DNA of 64,000 bases. Source: an uncultured Pelagibacteraceae bacterium (GTDB lineage: Bacteria; Pseudomonadota; Alphaproteobacteria; Pelagibacterales; Pelagibacteraceae). The DNA lies in assembly GCA_902575835.1 (NCBI GenBank), contig CACGSX010000001.1, positions 82,065 through 146,064 of the forward strand, given 5' to 3'. Positions 34,276-43,459 of this stretch are shown here, in pieces (the first letter of the stretch is position 1; each line of letters begins with the position of its first letter). Made by a program: the position numbers and the translations under genes. The notes under the pieces are model-generated. The model had not been told where the DNA came from. It saw only the letters and a program-made list of their open reading frames with translations, and made no database searches.

Positions 34276-34281
34276 TATAAT
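34276..34281 (+). promoter_or_regulatory. Candidate -10 box of the tmm promoter
   Basis: A consensus TATAAT stands 25 bases before the tmm ATG, and an AGAGGA ribosome site lies 13-18 bases before the ATG. No good -35 element is found 16-18 bases upstream (the sequence there is only T-rich). In such AT-rich DNA a TATAAT can occur by chance, so confidence is low. Confidence 0.3.
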
Positions 34282-34305
34282 TTTAATTGTAGAGGAAAAA
34301 TTATC

Positions 34306-35640
34306 ATGACTAAAGTCGCTATTATCGGTGCTGGACCTTGTGGGTTATCAATACTCAGGGCTTTTGAACATGCCGAGAAAAAAGGAGACAAAATACCTGA
34401 AATAGTTTGCTTCGAAAAACAAAGTGATTGGGGAGGTCTTTGGAATTATAGCTGGAGAACAGGATCTGACCAATATGGAGATCCAGTTCATAATAGTATG
34501 TATAGATATCTTTGGTCAAACGGACCTAAAGAGTGTCTTGAATTTGCAGATTATTCTTTTGATGAACATTTTGGTAAGCCAATTCCATCTTTCCCACCTA
34601 GAGAAGTACTTTATGATTATATCACGAGTAGAGTAAGTAAAGGAAATTTAAGAAATAAAATTAAATTTAATACAAGAGTAGTTAATACAGTTTTTAAATC
34701 AGATAAATTTGAAGTTAGCTATCAAGATAAAGAAAATGATAAAATTTTAACTGATCATTTTGATTACGTTGTAGTGTCCACTGGTCATTTTTCAGTTCCT
34801 TTTATACCTGAATATAAAGGTATGAGTTCATTTCCTGGAAGAATAATGCACTCACATGATTTTAGAGATGCAGAAGAATTTAGAGGAAAAAATATTATAG
34901 TTTTAGGAAGCAGTTATTCCGCTGAGGATATTGCGCTTCAATGCAATAAATATGGAGCAAAAAGTGTAACAATTGGCTACAGGCATAATCCTATGGGTTT
35001 TAAATGGCCTGAAGGAATGAAGGAAGTATTCTATTTAGATAGATTAGAGGGAAAAAAAGCAATTTTTAAAGATGGCACCGAACAGGATGCAGATGTAATA
35101 ATACTATGTACTGGTTACCTACATCATTTTCCTTTCTTGGAAGAAAATTTAAAACTTAAAACAAGAAACAGACTTTATCCTCCAAAATTATACAAAGGTA
35201 TTGTTTGGCAAGATAATCACAAACTTTTATATCTAGGAATGCAAGATCAGTTTCACACATTTAATATGTTTGATTGCCAAGCTTGGTACGCAAGAGATGT
35301 TATAATGGGGAAAATAAATATGCCAAGTGGAGATGAAATCGAAAAAGATATAAACAAATGGGTTGCTTTAGAAGAAAAACTAGAAAATCCTGATCAGATG
35401 ATTGATTTTCAAACTGAATACACAAAAGAATTGCATGAGATGTCGGATTATCCAAAGATAGATTTTGAATTAATCAGAAAACATTTTAAAGAATGGGAGC
35501 ATCATAAGGTTGAAGATATATCAACTTACAGAAATAAATCTTTTTCATCTCCAGTTACAGGGTCAATAGCTCCTGTTCATCATACACCTTGGGCAAAAGC
35601 AATGGATGACTCATCTGAAACTTTCATGAATAATAAATGA
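34306..35640 (+). CDS. tmm: Trimethylamine monooxygenase (flavin-containing)
   Basis: The protein has 444 residues. It has the FAD motif VAIIGAGPCGLSILRAF, the FMO signature region FPGRIMHSHDFRDAEEF, the NADPH motif NIIVLGSSYSAEDIALQ and DVIILCTGYLHHFPFL. SDWGGLWNYSWRTGSDQYGDPVHNSMYRYLWSNGPKE is characteristic of bacterial Tmm, which oxidises trimethylamine to TMAO with NADPH and oxygen, and also other methylated amines and dimethyl sulfide. TMAO demethylase and a TMAO-type transporter are encoded 8-14 kb further on, so the cell can make, import and consume TMAO. It converges with the GH13 gene. Confidence 0.93.
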   Translation: MTKVAIIGAGPCGLSILRAFEHAEKKGDKIPEIVCFEKQSDWGGLWNYSWRTGSDQYGDPVHNSMYRYLWSNGPKECLEFADYSFDEHFGKPIPSFPPREVLYDYITSRVSKGNLRNKIKFNTRVVNTVFKSDKFEVSYQDKENDKILTDHFDYVVVSTGHFSVPFIPEYKGMSSFPGRIMHSHDFRDAEEFRGKNIIVLGSSYSAEDIALQCNKYGAKSVTIGYRHNPMGFKWPEGMKEVFYLDRLEGKKAIFKDGTEQDADVIILCTGYLHHFPFLEENLKLKTRNRLYPPKLYKGIVWQDNHKLLYLGMQDQFHTFNMFDCQAWYARDVIMGKINMPSGDEIEKDINKWVALEEKLENPDQMIDFQTEYTKELHEMSDYPKIDFELIRKHFKEWEHHKVEDISTYRNKSFSSPVTGSIAPVHHTPWAKAMDDSSETFMNNK

Positions 35641-35648
35641 GATTAATT

Positions 35649-37379
35649 TTAATTAATACTCAACCAAAAAGTTTGAAAAGGATTGAAAACTAATTCTTTA
35701 TCAAACGTAATCTTTAATTTTTGACTTAATAAATTTTTTGATTTTAAGTATTTTGAGTCGATTTTTAAAACTTGAGTTTTTGATGTTAAATTTGTGATTG
35801 CTAGTATTTTTTGTGATTTGTCTAAACTTATTCTTTCAAGTGCATAGAATTTTGACCCAAAATTTAGATTCTTTCTTTGTGCATTTGGATGAAATGCTTT
35901 TTGCTTTCTCCTAATTTTTATTAAATTTGTCATTTCATTATAAAATACTGATTGTTTGGAATTATTTATTTTTAAATTTTTTATAAGTCTTTCATTGTTC
36001 CATTTATATCTATTTAAATCTCTTTTATTATCTGTAATTATAAATTTACTAATATCATTTGAAGTTCCAAAAAGAGAATTGAAATAAAAAGCAGGAACTC
36101 CTTCGAATGAAAGAATTATACTATGTGCAGCTAAATAACGTTCTAATGAATAATTTCCATTTTCATCAAAATCACTTGCTTTAAAAGTGTTAAATAAAGT
36201 AATGTTTGCTTCATACACTTGCTTTTTTGAGCCATTTATTTTTCTATATGAAAATTCACCTCCGTTTTTTTTTAGACGACTAAATAATTTATTTAAAGAT
36301 GATTTGGTTAATAATCCTTCAGCTGGTCTCATTCCGACTCCGTCATGAGAGGCTAAAAAATTTAGATAACTAGTTCCTTTTTTTAAACTTGGAAATTTTT
36401 TACTCCATTTAGTAAGTTCAGAGCCATTCTCAAATAGCAAACTTTTAATTATTAAAGGAGGTAGTGAAAAATTATAAATCCAATGTGCTTGATCATTTTT
36501 TCCAAAGTAACTAAGATTTTGTTTTTCAGGTAAATTGGTTTCAGTGATTAAAATTTTTTTTTGTTTTAGATTAGAACAAATTATTCTTAACAGTTTAATT
36601 ATTTTGTGTGTATTTGAATGATTAATACATTTTGTGCCACTTTCTTTCCACAAATATGCTATTGCATCTAATCTAAAAATATTTACTCCACGATTTATTA
36701 AAAAGAACATTATCTTAATAAATCTAATTAATACTTTTGGATTTTTGAAATTTAAATCTATTTGGTCAGGGCTAAAAGTTCTCCACAAATAAGTGGTCTT
36801 ATTGCGAATTTTTATTTTTTTTAATAATTTATGTTCACGTGGTCTCACAACGTTTTTAGAATTAAATTTTTTATCTATCGTTAAAAAATAATCATTGCCT
36901 GGTGACTTATTTAATAAAAAATTTTTAAACCAGATACCACGTGAAGAAGAATGATTTATTACGATATCTGCCATAATTGAATTATATTTTGACAAATCTT
37001 TAATATCTTGCCAGGTGCCTAATTTACTGTCTACTTCACAGTGATCTTTAACTGAGAAACCGCTGTCACTACTTGAGGGATAAAATGGTAAAAAATGAAT
37101 TGTATTAAAGTAATTTTTTAAAAATCTTTCATAAAAACTTTTAAAAATTTTAAGTTTTTTTTTATTTTTTCCAGCAGTAATGTTGTCTGCGTAAGTTATT
37201 AGAACTGATAACTTTTCGTCTATTATTAAATTTTTGGATAACTTTATTCGTCTATTAAAATCTTTTATTAAATTAGATATTTCAGATGAATAAAATTTTA
37301 AGTCATTTTTATCCTCATAATTTTTGTACAAATCATGAAAAATTTTATTTATTTTTGATATGTAGATAGATTGATCCAT
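35649..37379 (-). CDS. GH13_18-type glycoside phosphorylase (glucosylglycerate/sucrose phosphorylase-like)
   Basis: A 576-residue alpha-amylase-fold protein. It shows FLPFYPSSSDSGFSVKDHCEVDSKLGTWQDI, the nucleophile region GVNIFRLDAIAYLWKESGTKCINHSNTHKII, the acid/base region KKILITETNLPEKQN and NFLASHDGVGMRP for the third carboxylate. The DSGFSV and AIAYLWKE-GT-C blocks are those of GH13 subfamily 18 phosphorylases (glucosylglycerate, sucrose and related glucosides), not amylases. It would split an imported alpha-glucoside with phosphate, giving glucose 1-phosphate and an acceptor such as glycerate or glycerol. It is the last gene of the sugar ABC operon, 88 bases after the second permease. 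The exact sugar is uncertain. Confidence 0.82.
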   Translation of the reverse strand: MDQSIYISKINKIFHDLYKNYEDKNDLKFYSSEISNLIKDFNRRIKLSKNLIIDEKLSVLITYADNITAGKNKKKLKIFKSFYERFLKNYFNTIHFLPFYPSSSDSGFSVKDHCEVDSKLGTWQDIKDLSKYNSIMADIVINHSSSRGIWFKNFLLNKSPGNDYFLTIDKKFNSKNVVRPREHKLLKKIKIRNKTTYLWRTFSPDQIDLNFKNPKVLIRFIKIMFFLINRGVNIFRLDAIAYLWKESGTKCINHSNTHKIIKLLRIICSNLKQKKILITETNLPEKQNLSYFGKNDQAHWIYNFSLPPLIIKSLLFENGSELTKWSKKFPSLKKGTSYLNFLASHDGVGMRPAEGLLTKSSLNKLFSRLKKNGGEFSYRKINGSKKQVYEANITLFNTFKASDFDENGNYSLERYLAAHSIILSFEGVPAFYFNSLFGTSNDISKFIITDNKRDLNRYKWNNERLIKNLKINNSKQSVFYNEMTNLIKIRRKQKAFHPNAQRKNLNFGSKFYALERISLDKSQKILAITNLTSKTQVLKIDSKYLKSKNLLSQKLKITFDKELVFNPFQTFWLSIN

Positions 37380-37467
37380 TAAATATTTATCAGAAATTAA
37401 TTATAGTAATCTTATATAATTTTTTAAAATCCATGAATTAAATTTTCTTTTTAAGTTCCATTTTTTA

Positions 37468-38661
37468 TTAACCTTTAACACTTCCTGCGGTAAGCCCACT
37501 TACTAAATATTTTTCAAAATAAACAAAAATTATTAAAATTGGCAAAGTTACTACTACAGACCCTGCCATCAAATATTGTCTAGGTGTTTCGGCCCCAACA
37601 TTGAGAAACTGAATAGCTCTTGATAATGTGAATGTATTTGGCCGATCTAAAAACATTAATGAAAATAAAAATTCATTCCAAGCTATCATAAATACATACA
37701 AAGCTACTGATGATATTGCAGGTAAACTAAGTGGGAGTATAATTTTAAAAATTATACCAAGCCAATTTTGACCATCTATTATCCCTGCTTCTTCTAATTC
37801 TTTTGGTATACTTTTAAAGTAACCTTGCAGCATATAAATTGCTACAGGTAAAGTCGTAGCTGTATAAACAATTAGCAAACCCTCAATAGAGTTTCTTAAA
37901 CCAAGCTGACTAAAAATTGTATATAAAGGTATCACCAAAACTATCGCTGGAAACAAATAGATTATTAATATGGATGTTGATAAAAAATTTTTTCCAAAGA
38001 AATTAAGTCTTGCAACCGCGTAGGCAGCTGGTATTGCAAAAATTAATGTTATAACTACAGTTCCTAAAGAGACAATTGTGCTAGTAAGCATATATCTTCC
38101 AAAATTATAATCTTTGAATACTACAAAATAAGACTTGAATAATTCTGGCAAACCTTGTGCGAAGTTAATACTAAAGTCTAATGGGTTTAATAATAATAAT
38201 GCTTGAGTTTTAAAGCTTGTAACTAACATCATGTAAAAAGGGAAAAGAATTACAAAAGAGAACAGTGTAATCCCAAACAGTGTTAAAAAATTAAAGAATA
38301 ATTTTTGAGACGAGTGATTTTTTGACAAAAAGTTTTTGTCGTAATTTTTAATAGTATTGAAGAAAAATAATGAAATTAAAAATATACCAAGACTGTACCA
38401 AAAAGGTAAATTTAATGAGATGAAATAATCGAAGATAGAAAATAAAAGTGCAAGTAAAATTAGTTTAATATTTAAATTAAGTTTTTTTCCAATTAAAAGG
38501 TTTATTACACAAAGAATTATTCCAAAAATAAATAATTTATTAAAATTAAAATTTATTAATTCAATTCCTTGTAGTGTAACTAAGATTTTCCAAATACAAA
38601 TTAATGAAAACAAAAATAATGATGAGATAAAGCAATAAGTTAATATATTTTTAATTTTCAT
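37468..38661 (-). CDS. Sugar ABC transporter permease (MalG/UgpE type) with extra N-terminal helices
   Basis: The protein has 397 residues, about 120 longer than usual for this family. The last 270 residues form the normal permease with six helices and the EAA loop (YFKSIPKELEEAGIIDGQNWLGIIFKIILPLSLPAI). The N-terminal 120 residues add about four hydrophobic helices of low complexity (Ile, Leu, Phe). The end EKYLVSGLTAGSVKG is typical. It overlaps the preceding permease gene by 11 bases. It moves the substrate with its MalF-like partner and the UgpC-like ATPase. Confidence 0.88.
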   Translation of the reverse strand: MKIKNILTYCFISSLFLFSLICIWKILVTLQGIELINFNFNKLFIFGIILCVINLLIGKKLNLNIKLILLALLFSIFDYFISLNLPFWYSLGIFLISLFFFNTIKNYDKNFLSKNHSSQKLFFNFLTLFGITLFSFVILFPFYMMLVTSFKTQALLLLNPLDFSINFAQGLPELFKSYFVVFKDYNFGRYMLTSTIVSLGTVVITLIFAIPAAYAVARLNFFGKNFLSTSILIIYLFPAIVLVIPLYTIFSQLGLRNSIEGLLIVYTATTLPVAIYMLQGYFKSIPKELEEAGIIDGQNWLGIIFKIILPLSLPAISSVALYVFMIAWNEFLFSLMFLDRPNTFTLSRAIQFLNVGAETPRQYLMAGSVVVTLPILIIFVYFEKYLVSGLTAGSVKG

Positions 38662-39910
38662 CCGCTCTTTTTCCTAAAAGTTTAAAATAGATAAACATAA
38701 AAATTAACAGAAAGACTACAATCACAATAGAAACTGCAGAGCCCATACCAATATCCCCGATTGAAAAACCTTGTTGATATACATTTATTGGCAATGTTCT
38801 TGTACCTGATGCTCCTCCAGTAAGTAAGAAGATGTCTTCAAATTTATTGAAATTCCAAATAAATCTAATCATAAATAAAATTGAAATCACTGCTAATATC
38901 TGGGGTAAAGTAATATTAAGAAATTTTTGTAAAGGATTTGCACCATCAACATCGGCTGCTTCATACAATTCTTTTGGAACCGCTTGAAGACGAGCAAGAA
39001 TAAATAAAAATGCTAGAGGAAAATATCTCCAAATTTCAAAAATAATTACAGTTGTTAATGCTAGCCTCAATTTAAAATCAAAACCAAGTATGTTTAAAGT
39101 TACATATTTTTGTCCTAGCAAATTTATTGGTCCATCAATAATTTGATAGTTAATTAATAAATTGTTCAAAGTTCCACTTGTTGGATCAAGTAAAAGTTCC
39201 CAGGTATAAGCAAGAGCAACAACTGGCGCAACATAAGGAAATAAAAGAACACTTCTCATAAATGTTCTTCCAAAAAATTTTTGATTTACCATTTGTGCAG
39301 CCAAAATTCCAAAAACTATTGCACCTATTGTTCCAAAAAAAGTGTAATAAAAAGTTGTTGATAATAGATCTATAAATGCTTTGTCTTTAATCACTTTTTT
39401 GAAATTATTTAAAGTAAATTCATAAGTTAATAATATATTTTGTGACTTACCTGATAGTTTAGGTTTATAAGATTTTATATCCTTCTTAGAAATTTCTTGA
39501 TTATTAGTATTTTGAAATACTATTTCTAAATTTTCTCGATATTTTTTTGGCCAATTACCTAACTCACACTTAAGTAAATTTGATTTAAATTGGCATTTAT
39601 TATCTAAATCTATTGGTTCGATATCATCTGGATATTTATCTTTAAATTTTACATTAGTAATTTCTTGTATAAGAGAACTATTTCTTAATTTATAAATTAT
39701 TTTTATTTGATTTGGATTATCTTTAATTGATTTTACTAATTTTTTTGCTCTTGGTTCTGGAATTCTTAAATCTTTAAGCTCTACATTTTTAAAACTGATC
39801 CAAATATTGGAAAATATTGGAAATAAAATTATAGAAAAAACTAAAAGAACCGATGGTAATATTAAAAGATAAGCTGTTCTTTTTTCAATTTTTGCAAGTT
39901 TTGTACTCAT
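38651..39910 (-). CDS. Sugar ABC transporter permease (MalF/UgpA type) with periplasmic insert
   Basis: The protein has 419 residues. After the first helix (AYLLILPSVLLVFSIILFPIFSNIWISF) comes an insert of about 130 residues that is hydrophilic and likely periplasmic, reminiscent of the P2 loop of MalF. The core permease follows, with the EAA loop ARLQAVPKELYEAADVDGANPLQKFLNITLPQI. The gene starts right behind a hairpin with a T-run and has no ribosome site, so its expression should be lower than that of the binding-protein gene upstream. Confidence 0.88.
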   Translation of the reverse strand: MSTKLAKIEKRTAYLLILPSVLLVFSIILFPIFSNIWISFKNVELKDLRIPEPRAKKLVKSIKDNPNQIKIIYKLRNSSLIQEITNVKFKDKYPDDIEPIDLDNKCQFKSNLLKCELGNWPKKYRENLEIVFQNTNNQEISKKDIKSYKPKLSGKSQNILLTYEFTLNNFKKVIKDKAFIDLLSTTFYYTFFGTIGAIVFGILAAQMVNQKFFGRTFMRSVLLFPYVAPVVALAYTWELLLDPTSGTLNNLLINYQIIDGPINLLGQKYVTLNILGFDFKLRLALTTVIIFEIWRYFPLAFLFILARLQAVPKELYEAADVDGANPLQKFLNITLPQILAVISILFMIRFIWNFNKFEDIFLLTGGASGTRTLPINVYQQGFSIGDIGMGSAVSIVIVVFLLIFMFIYFKLLGKRADEN

Positions 39911-39911
39911 A

Positions 39912-39947
39912 AAAAAAAGCGGATAATTAATATTACCCGCTTTTTTT
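39912..39947 (-). terminator. Hairpin with T-run between binding-protein and permease genes (attenuator)
   Basis: On the minus strand this reads A7-GCGG-(T/A-rich)-CCGC-T8 and ends at the permease ATG. The GC core is four pairs, extended by A-T pairing on both sides and an inner TAAT/ATTA. It lies 15 bases after the solute-binding protein stop. This is the classic place for partial termination that lets the binding protein be made in excess over the membrane subunits. The A/T symmetry means it could act on either strand, but only the minus strand is transcribed here. Confidence 0.65.
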
Positions 39948-39961
39948 AATTATTTAAATTA

Positions 39962-41290
39962 CTAGAAACTAGCTAGTACAGTATTAATTTCATTTACTGC
40001 TTCATCTAGCGTCAATTGATCGTCTATGTATTGTCTAGTGATTCTATTTATAAATTTATTGTTAATGATCTTAGATGCTCTTGATAATTCACCTTCTTTA
40101 ACACCCCATCTATTAGCAGTGTCTAAACCAGCAACAATATTATTTATTACATCTGCTGAATATAGATCTGTTAAAGGAGCTTTTCTATCAACTCCAACAG
40201 GAAGTTTACTCCAAGCAGTTGTAAATGCATTTGGATCACTTGCATTACCTCTTCTTACAGGGAACTTACCTTCTGGCGCTATAGATAAAGTACTTGTGTA
40301 TCCTTCATCCATTGAATAAAGAATAAACTGTTTAGCTTCATCGGTATCTGCATCTGCAGTTACACCAAAGTATCTAACATCTGCCCAAGCTGCACCCTTT
40401 ACATTATTTGGTCCACTAAAATTAGTTATAAAACCAGTTTTAGATGCTAATTCTGGTGATGTAGGATCACTATTAATTGTTGGTGGAGCTGAGTCTCTTA
40501 AACCAGCTAATTCATCCATGATAAATGGTGACCATATTATCATTGGTGTTTTACCAGCAAAATAAAGTTCTCGTGATTGTTTCCAATAAAGTTCTCCTGG
40601 AGGGCTAGCCTTAGCTAATTTTTTATAAAACTGTAAAGAATTTTTTAAAGCTCTTCCTTGTTTTTTCGTTCCACCTTTTTTTACAATGTTTACCCCATTT
40701 GCTAGCAGAACATGTTCCAAAACCTGACTCATAAAGTTTTCATCAGTTTTAGTTGCTGCAACAAAACCGAACATATCGTTACTAGATAAAGCGTCTATTG
40801 CTTTCTCTATATTTGCATAAGTTGTTGGTGGTTCTAAACCAGCGGCTTTAAATAAATCTTTTCTGTAAACGACCATTTGCGTCCAGCCATCGACAGGAAC
40901 AGCAGCAATTTTGCCACCTTTTTTTGCCATCTTTAAAGCGCCTGGAGCAAAAGTATCTTTTCCAAGTGTTTTAATTATATCATTATTTGCGTCAACGTCT
41001 AAAATTCCAGCTTCAGCCCATGGCAATACATATTGCAATGTATGATAAATTACATCTGGAAGGTCACCAGCTGCCGCTGCTGCAGTAGCTCTTGTTCCTA
41101 AATCTTTTTCATCAATCGGAATAACTTCAACTCCAATTCCAGTTTTAGCTTCAAACGCTTTAGCCATCTCTTCTTGCTTAGCCATTCTTGCTGGTTGAGT
41201 TTCTGTAGTCCAGAATTTGATATCTGCAAATGCAATTGAATTAAAAACAAAAGCTATTGCAGAGATTGTTATTAATATATTTTTAAACAT
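39962..41290 (-). CDS. Sugar ABC transporter solute-binding protein (family 1)
   Basis: The protein has 442 residues with a signal peptide (MFKNILITISAIAFVFNSIAFA). The mature start DIKFWTTETQPARMAKQEEMAKAFEAKTGIGVEVIPID is that of family 1 (MalE/UgpB-like) binding proteins, and PVDGWTQMVVYRKDLFKAAGLEPPTTYANIEKAI is the usual hinge region. Several tryptophans (YWKQSREL, IIWSPFIM, WADVRYFGV) suit sugar stacking. A ribosome site (AGGGG) lies about nine bases before the ATG. With a GH13_18 phosphorylase in the operon, an alpha-glucoside such as glucosylglycerol or glucosylglycerate is the probable ligand. Confidence 0.9.
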   Translation of the reverse strand: MFKNILITISAIAFVFNSIAFADIKFWTTETQPARMAKQEEMAKAFEAKTGIGVEVIPIDEKDLGTRATAAAAAGDLPDVIYHTLQYVLPWAEAGILDVDANNDIIKTLGKDTFAPGALKMAKKGGKIAAVPVDGWTQMVVYRKDLFKAAGLEPPTTYANIEKAIDALSSNDMFGFVAATKTDENFMSQVLEHVLLANGVNIVKKGGTKKQGRALKNSLQFYKKLAKASPPGELYWKQSRELYFAGKTPMIIWSPFIMDELAGLRDSAPPTINSDPTSPELASKTGFITNFSGPNNVKGAAWADVRYFGVTADADTDEAKQFILYSMDEGYTSTLSIAPEGKFPVRRGNASDPNAFTTAWSKLPVGVDRKAPLTDLYSADVINNIVAGLDTANRWGVKEGELSRASKIINNKFINRITRQYIDDQLTLDEAVNEINTVLASF

Positions 41291-41405
41291 ATATTCCCCT
41301 CTTGTTTCATGTTTCTTAAAGATATTAAAAATGTAAACTAAATGAAAGTTTAAATTTAAATGAAGAACCTTAGGTATTTAAAATAAAATACTACCTGAGA
41401 TTGAT

Positions 41406-42491
41406 TTACGAATTTTTAAAAGAAATACCTTTATTATCAAATAAATGACAACGAAATGGATCAAAACCTATTTTAACAGTATCTCCTACTTTAATATCTG
41501 TATCTCCATCTGTTTGTACAACAAGAGGATCTCCCTTTTTCTCTAAATATAAATAAGTTCCTGAACCTAATTTTTCTACAACAAAAACCTTGCTTTCCCA
41601 TAATGAGTCTGATTCTGCGTTTAATATTAAATGCTCTGGTCTTATTCCAATTTTTATACTGTCACCTTCCTGAATATTTTCGGAAATTTTTGGTACATTT
41701 AACTTTCCCGTCCCCATTACATCTACTTCAGAACTCTTTGAACTTTTGCTTAAAACTTTACTATCTATAAAATTCATTTTTGGAGATCCAATAAAACCGC
41801 CAACAAATAAATTGTCAGGGTTATTATATAAATTCATAGGTGATCCCTTTTGTGAAACTATACCTTGATCCAATACAACAATATCGTTAGCAAGTGTCAT
41901 AGCTTCAGTTTGATCATGGGTTACGTATATCATGGTTGCATTTAGTTGGTCGTGTAATTTTGCCAATTCTACTCGCATTTGTACTCTGAGAGCCGCATCT
42001 AAGTTAGATAATGGTTCATCAAATAAGAAAACTTTTGGTTTTCTTGTAATTGCCCTACCTATTGCCACCCTTTGACGTTGTCCGCCAGATAATTGTTTGG
42101 GTTTTCTCTCTAGATACTCTTCTATTTGTAAAATTTTAGCAGCCTCCATTACTCTTTGCTCTATTTCCTCTTTTGATTTTTTTTCAATTTTTAAACCAAA
42201 AGCCATATTATCAAATACTGTCATATGTGGGTAAAGGGCATAAGATTGAAATACCATTGCAATATTTCTTTCTTTAGGCGGTAGGTCATTAACAATTTTA
42301 TCGTCAATAGAAATTGTTCCAGAGTTTATTTCTTCTAGACCGGCAATCATCCTTAAAATTGTTGATTTACCACAACCACTTGGTCCTACCAGAACAGTAA
42401 AAGATTCACTTTTTATATCAAGCGAAACATCTTTGATAACATGTGTATTACCAAAAAATTTATTTACTTTGTTTATATTAATACTCGCCAT
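41406..42491 (-). CDS. Sugar ABC transporter ATPase (UgpC/MalK type)
   Basis: The protein has 361 residues. All nucleotide-site motifs are present: Walker A VGPSGCGKST, Q-loop MVFQSYALYPHM, signature LSGGQRQRVAIGRAI, Walker B VFLFDEPLSNLDAAL and switch YVTHDQTEAM. The C-terminal regulatory domain (SIKIGIRPEHLIL, DTVKIGFDPFRCHLFD) is the TOBE type of the MalK group. It sits two bases after the GpsA-like gene and 115 bases before the binding-protein gene. That 115-base gap holds an imperfect inverted repeat (AGGTATTT...AAATACTACCT, 41374-41397) and otherwise nothing I can name. Confidence 0.95.
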   Translation of the reverse strand: MASININKVNKFFGNTHVIKDVSLDIKSESFTVLVGPSGCGKSTILRMIAGLEEINSGTISIDDKIVNDLPPKERNIAMVFQSYALYPHMTVFDNMAFGLKIEKKSKEEIEQRVMEAAKILQIEEYLERKPKQLSGGQRQRVAIGRAITRKPKVFLFDEPLSNLDAALRVQMRVELAKLHDQLNATMIYVTHDQTEAMTLANDIVVLDQGIVSQKGSPMNLYNNPDNLFVGGFIGSPKMNFIDSKVLSKSSKSSEVDVMGTGKLNVPKISENIQEGDSIKIGIRPEHLILNAESDSLWESKVFVVEKLGSGTYLYLEKKGDPLVVQTDGDTDIKVGDTVKIGFDPFRCHLFDNKGISFKNS

Positions 42492-42493
42492 TT

Positions 42494-43453
42494 TTAATTT
42501 AAAACTAATTTTTTATTATTAATTATAGATTTAATTAATTTTGTCATCAAAGGTATTTTTTTTTGTTGAATTTTATTTAAAACAAAAGGAGCAATTTCTC
42601 TTGCAAGTTGCTCTCCCTCTACAGTTTCATTAGGCATAAATTTTCTTTTAGCATTTTTAAATGTATAACCTTGCCCTAAGTAACTCCCCATTTTACTATT
42701 TCTACCTCCAGCAGCACTAACATAAAGATCTCCAACTCCAGCCAATCCAAGAGCAGTTTCAATTTTTCCTTTAAAATATTTAGTAATGTATATCATCTCA
42801 TTTATAGATTTTTTAAATAAACTTGACGACATATTTAAACTATCACCAGCACCTATAATCATTGAATAAATATTTTTAATTGAGGAACAGATCTCAACTC
42901 CAATAACATCTTTCGAAGTTTCGGTTAAATAGTATTTTGTAGTTATCATATTGCAAATTTTTTTTGCAGTTTTGATATTTTTATTAGCAACAATTACACT
43001 TGTTTGTTTTTTATCTGAAAGTTCTTTTGCTAAGCAAGGGCCTTTTAGAACTGAAACATTTATATTTTTATTAGTTTTCTTTATATCCTCTGAGATAGTA
43101 AAAATTTGCTGTTTTTTTTTCTCATACTTCAAACCTTTAGTAAGAATAAGAATTGGACTTTTGATACTTGATTTTTTAAATTCTTCACTAATAAAATTTA
43201 TTCCCGATAAGCTTAACGCAACAACGACTAAATCATATTTATTCTTTAACAAATGAGTTGAATATTTTTTATATTTTAGTTTATTGGGCAAATTTATTTT
43301 CAAACTAGAATGATATTTCTTTTTTGAAGATAAATTTTCAATAAAAGTTTTATTATAAGGCTCTGTAATAGTTACCTCATTTTTATTATCTATGCATGGA
43401 AAAGTAAAAGCAGATCCCATTGCGCCACCGCCAATTATTAAAATTTTTTTCAT
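42494..43453 (-). CDS. GpsA-like NAD(P)-dependent glycerol-3-phosphate dehydrogenase
   Basis: The protein has 319 residues. It has the Rossmann motif ILIIGGGAMGSAFTFPCID, LVVVALSLSGINFISEEF, SVLKGPCLAKELSDKKQTSVIVA and the catalytic-lysine region VEICSSIKNIYSMIIGAGDSL, then LGLAGVGDLYVSAAGGRNSKMG. All are GpsA features. The sequence is more divergent and lysine-rich than a housekeeping GpsA, and it is encoded inside a sugar-transport operon. It may process the glycerol or glycerate part released from the imported glucoside rather than feed phospholipid synthesis. Six bases separate it from the TMAO-type permease gene. Confidence 0.8.
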   Translation of the reverse strand: MKKILIIGGGAMGSAFTFPCIDNKNEVTITEPYNKTFIENLSSKKKYHSSLKINLPNKLKYKKYSTHLLKNKYDLVVVALSLSGINFISEEFKKSSIKSPILILTKGLKYEKKKQQIFTISEDIKKTNKNINVSVLKGPCLAKELSDKKQTSVIVANKNIKTAKKICNMITTKYYLTETSKDVIGVEICSSIKNIYSMIIGAGDSLNMSSSLFKKSINEMIYITKYFKGKIETALGLAGVGDLYVSAAGGRNSKMGSYLGQGYTFKNAKRKFMPNETVEGEQLAREIAPFVLNKIQQKKIPLMTKLIKSIINNKKLVLN

Positions 43454-43459
43454 TTGAGT

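Noticed and set aside
38651-39910. MalF-like insert as a sign of gene fusion with a foreign domain
   Set aside because: A periplasmic loop after the first helix is known in MalF itself; composition of the insert matches the surrounding gene.
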